Assembly (NCBI GenBank): GCA_002171295.2
Contig: NHFW02000034.1
Coordinates: 1-7,307 of the forward strand
Length of the DNA: 7,307 bases
Direction of reading: 5' to 3'
Origin: Flavobacteriaceae bacterium TMED121
GTDB lineage: Bacteria; Bacteroidota; Bacteroidia; Flavobacteriales; Flavobacteriaceae
Below the pieces are notes generated by a model that was not told the origin of the DNA, did no database searches, and was given only the letters and a program-made list of their open reading frames with translations. Positions within the stretch are counted from its first letter, which is position 1; each line of letters starts with the position of its first letter. The position numbers and the translations under genes were made by a program. Shown here one piece after another: positions 1-5,903 of this stretch.

Positions 1-825
1 TTTTATGCAAGGAACTCATTTGGGTTGATTACCACTCACTATTCCAACTTAAAGCTTTTAGCTGACGAGCAACCAGCAATGGTTAATGCCAATATGCAGT
101 TTGACGATCGTACTTTAGAGCCTGTATTTAAATTAATTCTGGGGGAAGCTGGTAGCTCTTTTACTTTTGAGGTCGCTCAAAAAAACGGGATTCCTTTCAA
201 CCTAATTAATCGTGCAAAAAAGAAAATAGAACGTGGTAAAGTCAGGTTTGATGCAACAATTGCCAAACTACAAAAACAAAGGCATCAAATGGCTAAAACT
301 GGTAAATCACTCCGAGAAAAGGAAAATAAATTTGAAAACGAATCAGATCGGCTTGAAAAACTTAATCAAAAACTTAAGACAAAACTTGTCAGCTACCAAG
401 AGTTGTTCGATCACAACCAGCGCATGATTGTTTTGGGTAATAAATTGAATGACTTAGCGGAGTTGTTTTTTAAAAACAACAAAAAAAGACCTATGATAGC
501 GGAAATTCTCCGACTCATTGAATCCGAGAATTCTAAACGAAAAAGAAAATCTTCGGCCCAAACCAAAAAAGCTATAGCAGTCAAAAAAAGTATAGAAAAT
601 GAGGTTACCAAAGAATTGGTAACTATCCGAAAGGAAAAAAAGATCAAGAAAGAAGCCCCACCAAAACCTAAATCTATTGTAATATTAAAGGTAGGTGATA
701 AAGTCAGGCTATTTGATGGGAAATCTGTTGGTAGTATAGATGCAATTGAAAAGAAGAAAGCTATTGTAAATTATGGAATCTTTACAACCCAAGTGAATAT
801 AGATCAACTCGAATTAGTTAAATAA
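1..825 (+). CDS. MutS2-family DNA mismatch repair/ribosome-rescue-type ATPase, C-terminal part (5' end outside window)
   Basis: The reading frame is open from base 1, so the gene starts upstream and 274 residues are visible. The first residues contain the ITTHY switch motif (His at visible residue 13) that follows the Walker B strand in MutS ATPases; Walker A and B themselves lie off the window. The following stretch, ending in GEAGSSFTFEVAQKNGIP, is the usual MutS2 segment with the conserved SSxxFEVA-like element. Then come a long charged coiled coil (about residues 65-155), a very Lys-rich linker (about 175-225) and a small beta-rich KOW-like domain beginning at VGDKVRLFDG (about 230-272). 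The stop follows at once, so the Smr nuclease domain found at the end of classical MutS2 is absent. Family assignment is firm. Whether the protein acts on branched DNA, on stalled ribosomes or on both is inference. Confidence 0.88.
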   Translation, partial: FYARNSFGLITTHYSNLKLLADEQPAMVNANMQFDDRTLEPVFKLILGEAGSSFTFEVAQKNGIPFNLINRAKKKIERGKVRFDATIAKLQKQRHQMAKTGKSLREKENKFENESDRLEKLNQKLKTKLVSYQELFDHNQRMIVLGNKLNDLAELFFKNNKKRPMIAEILRLIESENSKRKRKSSAQTKKAIAVKKSIENEVTKELVTIRKEKKIKKEAPPKPKSIVILKVGDKVRLFDGKSVGSIDAIEKKKAIVNYGIFTTQVNIDQLELVK

Positions 826-1214
826 TGGAGCGTATTGTCTTTTTTGATGGTCTCTGCCCTTTTTGTCACTATTGGGTGCAGTACTTACTTGAAAGAGATG
901 AGAATCATCAATTTCTTTTTGCCCCACTCCAAGGAAAAACGGCACATGAGCTATTGCCCTCTTACTTCATGTCAGTCGATACGATTGTTTTACTAGAGGA
1001 CAAAAAAAGGATTTACACAAAGTCAAATGCGATCTTTAGAATCATAAAAATACTTGGTGGAGTCAGAAAAATACTTTTAGTTTTTAAGTTCTTACCAACT
1101 TTTATTAGAAATTTTTTCTACGATCTTATCGCAAGTAATCGTTTTGTATTTCGAAAACCTCTTGAATATTGTCCTGTGCCGCGAGCAGATTTAGCCTCTA
1201 GATTTTTAGACTAG
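825..1214 (+). CDS. DCC-family (DUF393) thiol-disulfide oxidoreductase-like protein
   Basis: This 129-residue protein opens with a beta strand leading into FFDGLCPFC (residues 6-14), the DGxCxxC signature that names the DCC family (D8, C11, C14). The C-terminal part has the other family hallmarks: an amphipathic helix, IASNRFVFRK (about 102-111) and a final Cys-containing segment ending in RFLD. The length is typical and there is no signal peptide, so it is probably cytosolic. The CxxC pair suggests a thioredoxin-like redox role, but no substrate is established for the family. The ATG overlaps the preceding TAA stop by one base (TAATG) with no clear Shine-Dalgarno sequence, which points to translational coupling with the MutS2-like gene. 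That junction also fixes the start codon convincingly. Confidence 0.88.
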   Translation: MERIVFFDGLCPFCHYWVQYLLERDENHQFLFAPLQGKTAHELLPSYFMSVDTIVLLEDKKRIYTKSNAIFRIIKILGGVRKILLVFKFLPTFIRNFFYDLIASNRFVFRKPLEYCPVPRADLASRFLD

Positions 1215-1234
1215 GAAAAGCCAGAATTTAAGAT

Positions 1235-1261
1235 ATTTATTTCCAGAATAAATCTGATTTT
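1235..1261 (+). terminator. weak candidate hairpin terminator after the DCC gene
   Basis: About 20 bases after the DCC stop, ATTTATT (1235-1241) and AATAAAT (1247-1253) form a perfect 7-bp stem with a 5-base loop, followed closely by TTTT (1258-1261). The stem has no G/C pair, so it would be unstable. The position between convergent genes is right for a terminator, but in such A/T-rich DNA the match could be chance. The rest of the 121-bp convergent gap shows only short A/T palindromes. Confidence 0.25.
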
Positions 1262-1335
1262 ATGAATTGAAATAGTTACCTAATTAATGATGATTAACTT
1301 TTAAAAAATTAATTTTTAGAATTTATAAAGAATTT

Positions 1336-2280
1336 TCATAAAAGGGTATTACTTACTCTTTTTTCCTCCCACCAATTGTTAAGTCTTGGACCCAAATAGA
1401 AAATGATGGCGGCGAGTGCAAAGCCTGCAATCATATCTATGAAGTAATGGTATCGAAGGTATAGGGTTGAAATAAAAAGAGATATGGCGAATGGCAAGAA
1501 AAATAAAGCATAGGTTTTACTCTGTTTGAATGCAAAAAGTAGAATTAAAAATATAATTCCATTGTGTAAACTTGGAAAACAATCGCGTCTTGTATATTCA
1601 GAAATTTCATAATTCATCAAAAATGAAAGTCTATCTGTTATTTCAGTGCCCATCAATGAAGTTTCAAACATATGTGACATAGTAAATTTAGGGCCGACAG
1701 CTGGAAAAAAAACATAACCGATATAGCCAATGTAAAAAGTGAGGATGACGGAAACAAGTGTTTCTCGAAAAACTGTATTTTCTTTTTTAACATACAAATA
1801 CATAGAGAAAACCAAAATATAAATCAAAAATGCACTGTAAGAAGAATACATAAAATCTGTTAGGCCGGGGCTGATGTATCGTTCTAAGTAAATCGCTGGT
1901 TGAAATCCTAATAAATATTCATCCCAAGCCATTAAACTTAAATCTATATCATTGGGATTTACTAAATGTACCATATCGTGCATGTTAGTGTAGATAGAAA
2001 TACAAAAAGCAAATGGAAGTGATTCTCTCAAGAAATCAAGAACTACTTTTGTTAAGCGACCGATTTTATAATTCAAAAGCAGTTTTAAATCCTTAAGCTT
2101 AATGATTCCTAAAAACAGCAAAAAAACCGCTCCGGTTATTAAAAAACGATCGATATTAGAATCTCTAAAACCCTCTTCACCGTAATAGATTAAGAGAAAA
2201 AAAAGCATTGGAACCAACAATATAAATGCTAAAATTTCTTCTAAGCGAAGTTTGAAAATAACTTTAAACCAGCTCTGCAT
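1336..2280 (-). CDS. PAP2-superfamily integral membrane phosphatase/phosphotransferase (PAP2_3, inositol phosphorylceramide synthase-like)
   Basis: The 314-residue protein is strongly hydrophobic, with about six to eight membrane segments (for example near residues 15-33, 46-60, 146-164, 174-192, 240-252, 257-275 and 280-296). Two PAP2 active-site motifs are clear: RRDCFPSLHNG (231-241, His239) and LYLRYHYFIDMIAG (273-286, with R276, H278 and D282), the His and Asp expected for the phospho-histidine mechanism. FFPAVGPKF (191-199) sits at the place of the conserved Pro/Gly loop of the Aur1/PAP2_3 subgroup; the classical KxxxxxxRP first motif is not seen. It probably acts on a lipid phosphate or transfers a phospho-headgroup at the membrane; the substrate is unknown. 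The start is ATG, with GGAG 12 bases upstream, a rather long spacing. It is separated by 227 bp from the symporter upstream. Confidence 0.82.
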   Translation of the reverse strand: MQSWFKVIFKLRLEEILAFILLVPMLFFLLIYYGEEGFRDSNIDRFLITGAVFLLFLGIIKLKDLKLLLNYKIGRLTKVVLDFLRESLPFAFCISIYTNMHDMVHLVNPNDIDLSLMAWDEYLLGFQPAIYLERYISPGLTDFMYSSYSAFLIYILVFSMYLYVKKENTVFRETLVSVILTFYIGYIGYVFFPAVGPKFTMSHMFETSLMGTEITDRLSFLMNYEISEYTRRDCFPSLHNGIIFLILLFAFKQSKTYALFFLPFAISLFISTLYLRYHYFIDMIAGFALAAIIFYLGPRLNNWWEEKRVSNTLL

Positions 2281-2372
2281 TTATAAAAAAAACTCCAATA
2301 AAAGCATGAAATAAATATGTTTAACTTAACAGTAATCTGTTTAATATCTTGAAAAAGAATAGTTGAAAAATA

Positions 2373-2380
2373 CAAAATTA
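2373..2380 (-). promoter_or_regulatory. possible Bacteroidota -7 promoter element for the PAP2 gene
   Basis: On the minus strand this reads TAATTTTG, matching the Bacteroidota sigma-A -7 consensus TAnnTTTG. It would give a leader of roughly 85 bases before the PAP2 ATG. No TTG was found at the expected -33 distance, and the region is A/T-rich, so the match may be fortuitous. The rest of the 2281-2507 gap holds no gene or strong hairpin that I can support. Confidence 0.25.
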
Positions 2381-2507
2381 TTTTAAATAATCTTAATTCA
2401 TACGGTAGTGATATAGTAAGGTTTATTATTAACAAAACCAGTGATGAATTTGAAAGGAAAAGGATATAAGAATAAGAATTAAAAAAAAATAATCCTTAGT
2501 ATAGTGA

Positions 2508-3797
2508 TCATCCCATTTTTTTTCTTAAAGTATCTTTTTTAAGTTTCCCTAAGCTTTTTGCAACAATCATCGATACTGAGGCATCTCCAGTAACATTTAC
2601 CACAGTCCTGCACATATCTAAGGGTCGGTCAATAGCAAATATCAAGGCTAATCCTGCCTCAGGAATCCCTGCCTGCCCCAATACAATAACCAACATAACC
2701 ATCCCTGCGCCTGGAACCGCAGCTGCCCCAATAGAAGCTAATGTCGCCGTTAAAATAATCCCTAACTGTGTACCTAAAGACAAATCCATCCCAAAAGCTT
2801 GAGCAATAAAAACTGCAGCAACTGCTTGGTAAAGACTGGTACCATCCATGTTTATAGTGGCGCCAATAGGCAAAACGAAACTAGCCACTTCTTCATCTAC
2901 TCCCAAATGTTCCTCAACCCGTTCCATTGTTACTGGTAAAGTAGCCGCACTAGAACTAGTGGAAAACGCTAGGAGCTGAGCGGGAGAAATCCCTTTTATA
3001 AACTTAGTGGGTTCCATTTTTACATAAAGTCGTAAAAACATGGTATAAAGGCCTATCATTAATAACAGGCCGATTAGTAAAGTAATCGCATACATGCCCA
3101 GTGCTTTAAAGAGATCAAAACTGGGTGATTCAACAATCAAAGTGGCTAAAAGTGCAAAAACTCCATAAGGTGCTGTAAGCATAATCAAATCGATCAATTT
3201 AAGAATCACTTCATTAAAAGCATCGAAAAACTCTTTGACTGGCTTGGCTTTATCAGGAGTAATAAGAATCAAACCAATTCCAAAAAACAAAGCAAAGAAG
3301 ATAACCTGAAGCATATTACCATTTTCAGTAGTTGCCTTAAAAATATTATCAGGAACCAAATCTATAAGAGCTTGAAGAGGACCTGCTTCTTTTTGTTTTT
3401 GAGCCACTTCATATTTTTCAGCGGCATCTGACTCATAAGAAGCAATTAAATCCATACGGGTTGAGTCTGCAATAGAATCACCTGGGCGAATGGTGTTCAC
3501 CATAAATAACCCAATGGAAACTGCCAAAATAGTGGTTAGTAGATATATACCAATCGTCTTCCCTCCCATAAGTGAGAGTTTAGATATGTCCTTAAGATCA
3601 GAAACCCCCTTAATTAGGGAGCCAAGTATCAAGGGCATAGCGATAAGTTTTAGGGTATTGATAAAGATGATTCCAAATGGCTTGATCCAATCCGAAATGA
3701 TCTCGTCACCGCCCTCAAATTGAGTGAAAACAGCACCAAAAACAACACCGAGTACCATTCCTATCATGATCCTCCAATGCAACGGCAGCTTTTTCAT
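2508..3797 (-). CDS. dicarboxylate/amino acid:cation symporter (DAACS/SLC1 family), probable Na+/H+-coupled glutamate/aspartate uptake
   Basis: The 429-residue length and membrane pattern fit the GltP/GltPh family. All core elements are present: the HP1 serine loop STSSSAATLP (279-288), the TM7 motif NMDGT (316-320), the HP2 loop GAAAVPGAG (357-365) and TM8 with LDMCRTVVNVTGD (393-405). In TM8 the residues D394, R397, N401 and D405 match those that bind the substrate side-chain carboxylate, the amino group and sodium in GltPh. The arginine argues for an acidic amino acid rather than a neutral one. A charged extramembrane insert at about 103-150 (DSTRMDLIASYESDAAEKYE) lies between two membrane segments. 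The ATG lies 3 bases after the aroC stop, indicating co-transcription. The coupling ion and exact substrate are inferred from family knowledge. Confidence 0.93.
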   Translation of the reverse strand: MKKLPLHWRIMIGMVLGVVFGAVFTQFEGGDEIISDWIKPFGIIFINTLKLIAMPLILGSLIKGVSDLKDISKLSLMGGKTIGIYLLTTILAVSIGLFMVNTIRPGDSIADSTRMDLIASYESDAAEKYEVAQKQKEAGPLQALIDLVPDNIFKATTENGNMLQVIFFALFFGIGLILITPDKAKPVKEFFDAFNEVILKLIDLIMLTAPYGVFALLATLIVESPSFDLFKALGMYAITLLIGLLLMIGLYTMFLRLYVKMEPTKFIKGISPAQLLAFSTSSSAATLPVTMERVEEHLGVDEEVASFVLPIGATINMDGTSLYQAVAAVFIAQAFGMDLSLGTQLGIILTATLASIGAAAVPGAGMVMLVIVLGQAGIPEAGLALIFAIDRPLDMCRTVVNVTGDASVSMIVAKSLGKLKKDTLRKKMG

Positions 3798-3800
3798 AGT

Positions 3801-4865
3801 TTATTTTTTAATCGTTCGATTAAGAAGTGTAAAGTCCGCAAGTACGAGTGCAGACATGGCCTCAACAATAGGAACAGCTCTGGGAACAACACAAGGGTCA
3901 TGTCTTCCTTTACCTTGCATATCAACAGCCTCTCCTTTTTTATTAATCGTTTTTTGGGACTGCATAATTGTAGCTACAGGTTTAAAAGCCACATTGAAGT
4001 AAATATCCATACCGTTTGAAATTCCTCCTTGAATACCACCCGATCGATTAGTTTGGGTAGTGCCATCTGCATTATATAAGTCATTGTGGAGGCTTCCTTT
4101 TGTTTTTGAACCTTCAAAACCACTACCATATTCAAATCCTTTGACAGCATTAATAGAAAGCATTGCTTTACCTAACTCAGCATGTAACTTATTAAAAACA
4201 GGTTCTCCTAGGCCTAATGGTATGTTTTGGATCACACATGTAATGATTCCACCCACAGTATCCCCTTCCTTACGAATTTGTTTAATATAACTTTCCATCA
4301 CAGCGGCTTTTTCAGGGTCGGCACAGCGAACAGGATTTTTCTCGATATAGCTAAAATCAAGTTCTTGGTAAGGCTTATCTAAATTGATTTTTCCTACTGA
4401 AGAAACATAGGCCGTAAATTTAATATTTCTAAGAAACTGCTTGGCAATGGCGCCTGCCACTACTCTACTGGCGGTCTCTCTAGCGGAACTTCTTCCACCA
4501 CCACGATAATCTCTAAAGCCGTATTTCTCATCATATACCTTATCCGCATGAGAAGGTCGATATTGATCCTTGATATGGTCGTAGTCTCGGGATTTTTGAT
4601 TGGTATTAAAAATGGCAAATCCAATTGGTACACCAGTGGTTTTTCCTTCAAAAATACCTGATAAGAATTTTACTTCATCCGGTTCTTTACGTTGAGTCAC
4701 AATCGCTGATTGACCAGGTTTCCTGCGGTTCAAATCAAGTTGTATAGCTTTCATGTCTAATGCTATTCCTGAAGGACACCCTTCGATAATCCCTCCTATA
4801 GCCTCACCGTGGGACTCCCCAAAAGTGGTCAATTGAAATAGGCTTCCAAATTTATTTCCTGACAT
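3801..4865 (-). CDS. aroC: chorismate synthase
   Basis: The enzyme catalyses the last shikimate-pathway step, trans-elimination of phosphate from 5-enolpyruvylshikimate-3-phosphate to chorismate, using reduced FMN in the cytosol. All three family signatures are present: [18 protein letters not shown] (16-33, with His19), [14 protein letters not shown] (103-116, with His106) running into [16 protein letters not shown] (119-134), and [17 protein letters not shown] (321-337, with Asp323). [15 protein letters not shown] (273-287) is also typical. Its 354 residues make it a normal full-length bacterial AroC. It starts with MSGNKFG; no Shine-Dalgarno sequence is apparent, and the ATG is preceded by an A/T-rich leader. 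It is the promoter-proximal gene of an apparent two-gene unit with the symporter. No other aromatic-pathway gene lies in the window. Confidence 0.98.
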   Translation of the reverse strand: MSGNKFGSLFQLTTFGESHGEAIGGIIEGCPSGIALDMKAIQLDLNRRKPGQSAIVTQRKEPDEVKFLSGIFEGKTTGVPIGFAIFNTNQKSRDYDHIKDQYRPSHADKVYDEKYGFRDYRGGGRSSARETASRVVAGAIAKQFLRNIKFTAYVSSVGKINLDKPYQELDFSYIEKNPVRCADPEKAAVMESYIKQIRKEGDTVGGIITCVIQNIPLGLGEPVFNKLHAELGKAMLSINAVKGFEYGSGFEGSKTKGSLHNDLYNADGTTQTNRSGGIQGGISNGMDIYFNVAFKPVATIMQSQKTINKKGEAVDMQGKGRHDPCVVPRAVPIVEAMSALVLADFTLLNRTIKK

Positions 4866-4881
4866 TATATAATTATTAAGA

Positions 4882-4889
4882 CAAATATA
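4882..4889 (-). promoter_or_regulatory. possible Bacteroidota -7 promoter element for aroC
   Basis: The minus strand reads TATATTTG here, a full match to TAnnTTTG, 17 to 24 bases before the aroC ATG. The leader would be only about 10 bases, short but possible. No TTG was found at the usual -33 distance. It lies in the 79-bp gap between the methyltransferase stop and aroC, where a promoter for aroC would be expected. Confidence 0.35.
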
Positions 4890-4944
4890 AATGGAAAGTT
4901 TTGATTTGTTTAAACTCAGAAGAAATTGTAAACATTTATCAATA

Positions 4945-5775
4945 TTAGTGAGATAAAAATAAATTGTATTTTTTAGAACAATTAGATTTTTGTTTTGAAT
5001 TAAAAATAATTATACCCAGCTTAAAAAAATCAATACTTAAATAAACAGAATCATCTTTCATTATCCTCCGCCATGCATTAGTCATCTCAGAACTCCAATG
5101 AATATCATCAAAAACAACAATTGCATTTTGAGCAAATTGTTTTTTTAATAATTCGAAATATTTTATTGTAGCGTCAAATCGATGGTTACCATCTATAAAT
5201 ACCAAATCAAATTTAATATTAGATTTTTTTAATTTTAATAATTTTTCATCATATAAACCATGAATTACTTTAAATCTTTTTTTATTACCTATTCTATTAA
5301 AACGTTCTGTCGCTATATCACACAATTTTTTTACTCCCTCGATAGTAATAAAATTTGATTTTTTTTTTTCGTCAAGTCCCTTTAGAAAGTATTGACCAGA
5401 AACTCCTAAATTCGTTCCAATTTCTAATATATTATTAATATTTTTTATTTTAGATAATTCATAAAAAAAACAAGTCCATTTTTTTGACGATGCGGCTTTT
5501 AATGATATTTCAGCTACACTAGAAGTTTTATTATTACCTATTTCTTTAAAATTTATTTTATTTTCATTATTACTTAACTCGACTCTATATTCATCAAGAA
5601 AATTCAATATTTTTTTATCTGTTGAAGAATGGGTATTATTTTTAACTTTTTCAAAAGCTTTAATAGTATCCACAGCAACTGCTATAGTTTTTAAAGATCT
5701 TAAAGTTTTTGGCTCAAATACTTTACTTAAAAATAAATGCTCAAACCTTTTATATTTTTTAAATATTTTAAACAA
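4945..5775 (-). CDS. class I SAM-dependent methyltransferase (Methyltransf_24-like, probable O-methyltransferase)
   Basis: The 276-residue protein has a Rossmann-type methyltransferase core from about residue 100. Visible motifs are the SAM-binding [12 protein letters not shown] (116-127), the acidic ribose-binding IEG (145-147), [20 protein letters not shown] (189-208) and [12 protein letters not shown] (220-231), whose Asp pair 223/224 resembles the metal site of cation-dependent O-methyltransferases. The block after it, AWRRI...[11 protein letters not shown], matches a methyltransferase group I know from Bacteroidota. The first 100 residues are Lys/Asn-rich and poorly recognisable. The only upstream start is TTG at 5775-5773; an in-frame stop lies seven codons further up and the next Met is residue 231, so an ATT or ATA start is also possible. 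Base composition is far more A/T-rich than in aroC. The substrate is unknown. Confidence 0.82.
   Translation of the reverse strand: MFKIFKKYKRFEHLFLSKVFEPKTLRSLKTIAVAVDTIKAFEKVKNNTHSSTDKKILNFLDEYRVELSNNENKINFKEIGNNKTSSVAEISLKAASSKKWTCFFYELSKIKNINNILEIGTNLGVSGQYFLKGLDEKKKSNFITIEGVKKLCDIATERFNRIGNKKRFKVIHGLYDEKLLKLKKSNIKFDLVFIDGNHRFDATIKYFELLKKQFAQNAIVVFDDIHWSSEMTNAWRRIMKDDSVYLSIDFFKLGIIIFNSKQKSNCSKKYNLFLSH
5359..5369 (-). repeat. 11-base A homopolymer within the methyltransferase coding strand
   Basis: Eleven consecutive T on the + strand give A11 on the coding strand, encoding the end of Glu136 and Lys137-139. It lies between SAM motif I and the catalytic-side motifs, so a one-base slip would remove the latter. 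The frame is intact in this sequence. Confidence 0.9.
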
Positions 5776-5903
5776 AATAATTATTATTAGGTTTTAAGAT
5801 ATAATTTAAATGTAAATTAAATCAATTTAAATCTTATTAGAGAGACGAAAATCAATCTTTTGATGTTTAAAAAATTTCTTAAAATATTAAAATAAAATAA
5901 AAA

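Noticed and set aside
1284..1317. Short palindromes TTAAT-GATG-ATTAA and AAAAATTAATTTTT between the convergent DCC and PAP2 genes
   Set aside because: They are short, entirely or nearly A/T, and expected by chance at this composition.
2241..2435. A 64-codon open frame on the minus strand upstream of and overlapping the PAP2 start
   Set aside because: It is out of frame with the PAP2 gene, has a low-complexity Phe/Ile/Leu composition expected from A/T-rich DNA, and has no recognisable motif.
2450..2500. AAGGAT (about 2459-2465) and ATCCTT (about 2492-2497) as a hairpin terminator after the symporter
   Set aside because: The stem is only 6 bp with a loop of roughly 25-30 bases and no T-run in the right place on the minus strand.
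3490..4019. Open frames of 77-99 codons on the + strand opposite the symporter and aroC
   Set aside because: They lie antisense to two strongly conserved genes, overlap each other and show no recognisable protein features, so they are by-products of the real coding strand.
5776..5903. Divergent promoters between the methyltransferase and the FAD dehydrogenase
   Set aside because: The gap must contain start signals, but I found no TAnnTTTG match in a sensible position on either strand, so I did not mark one.
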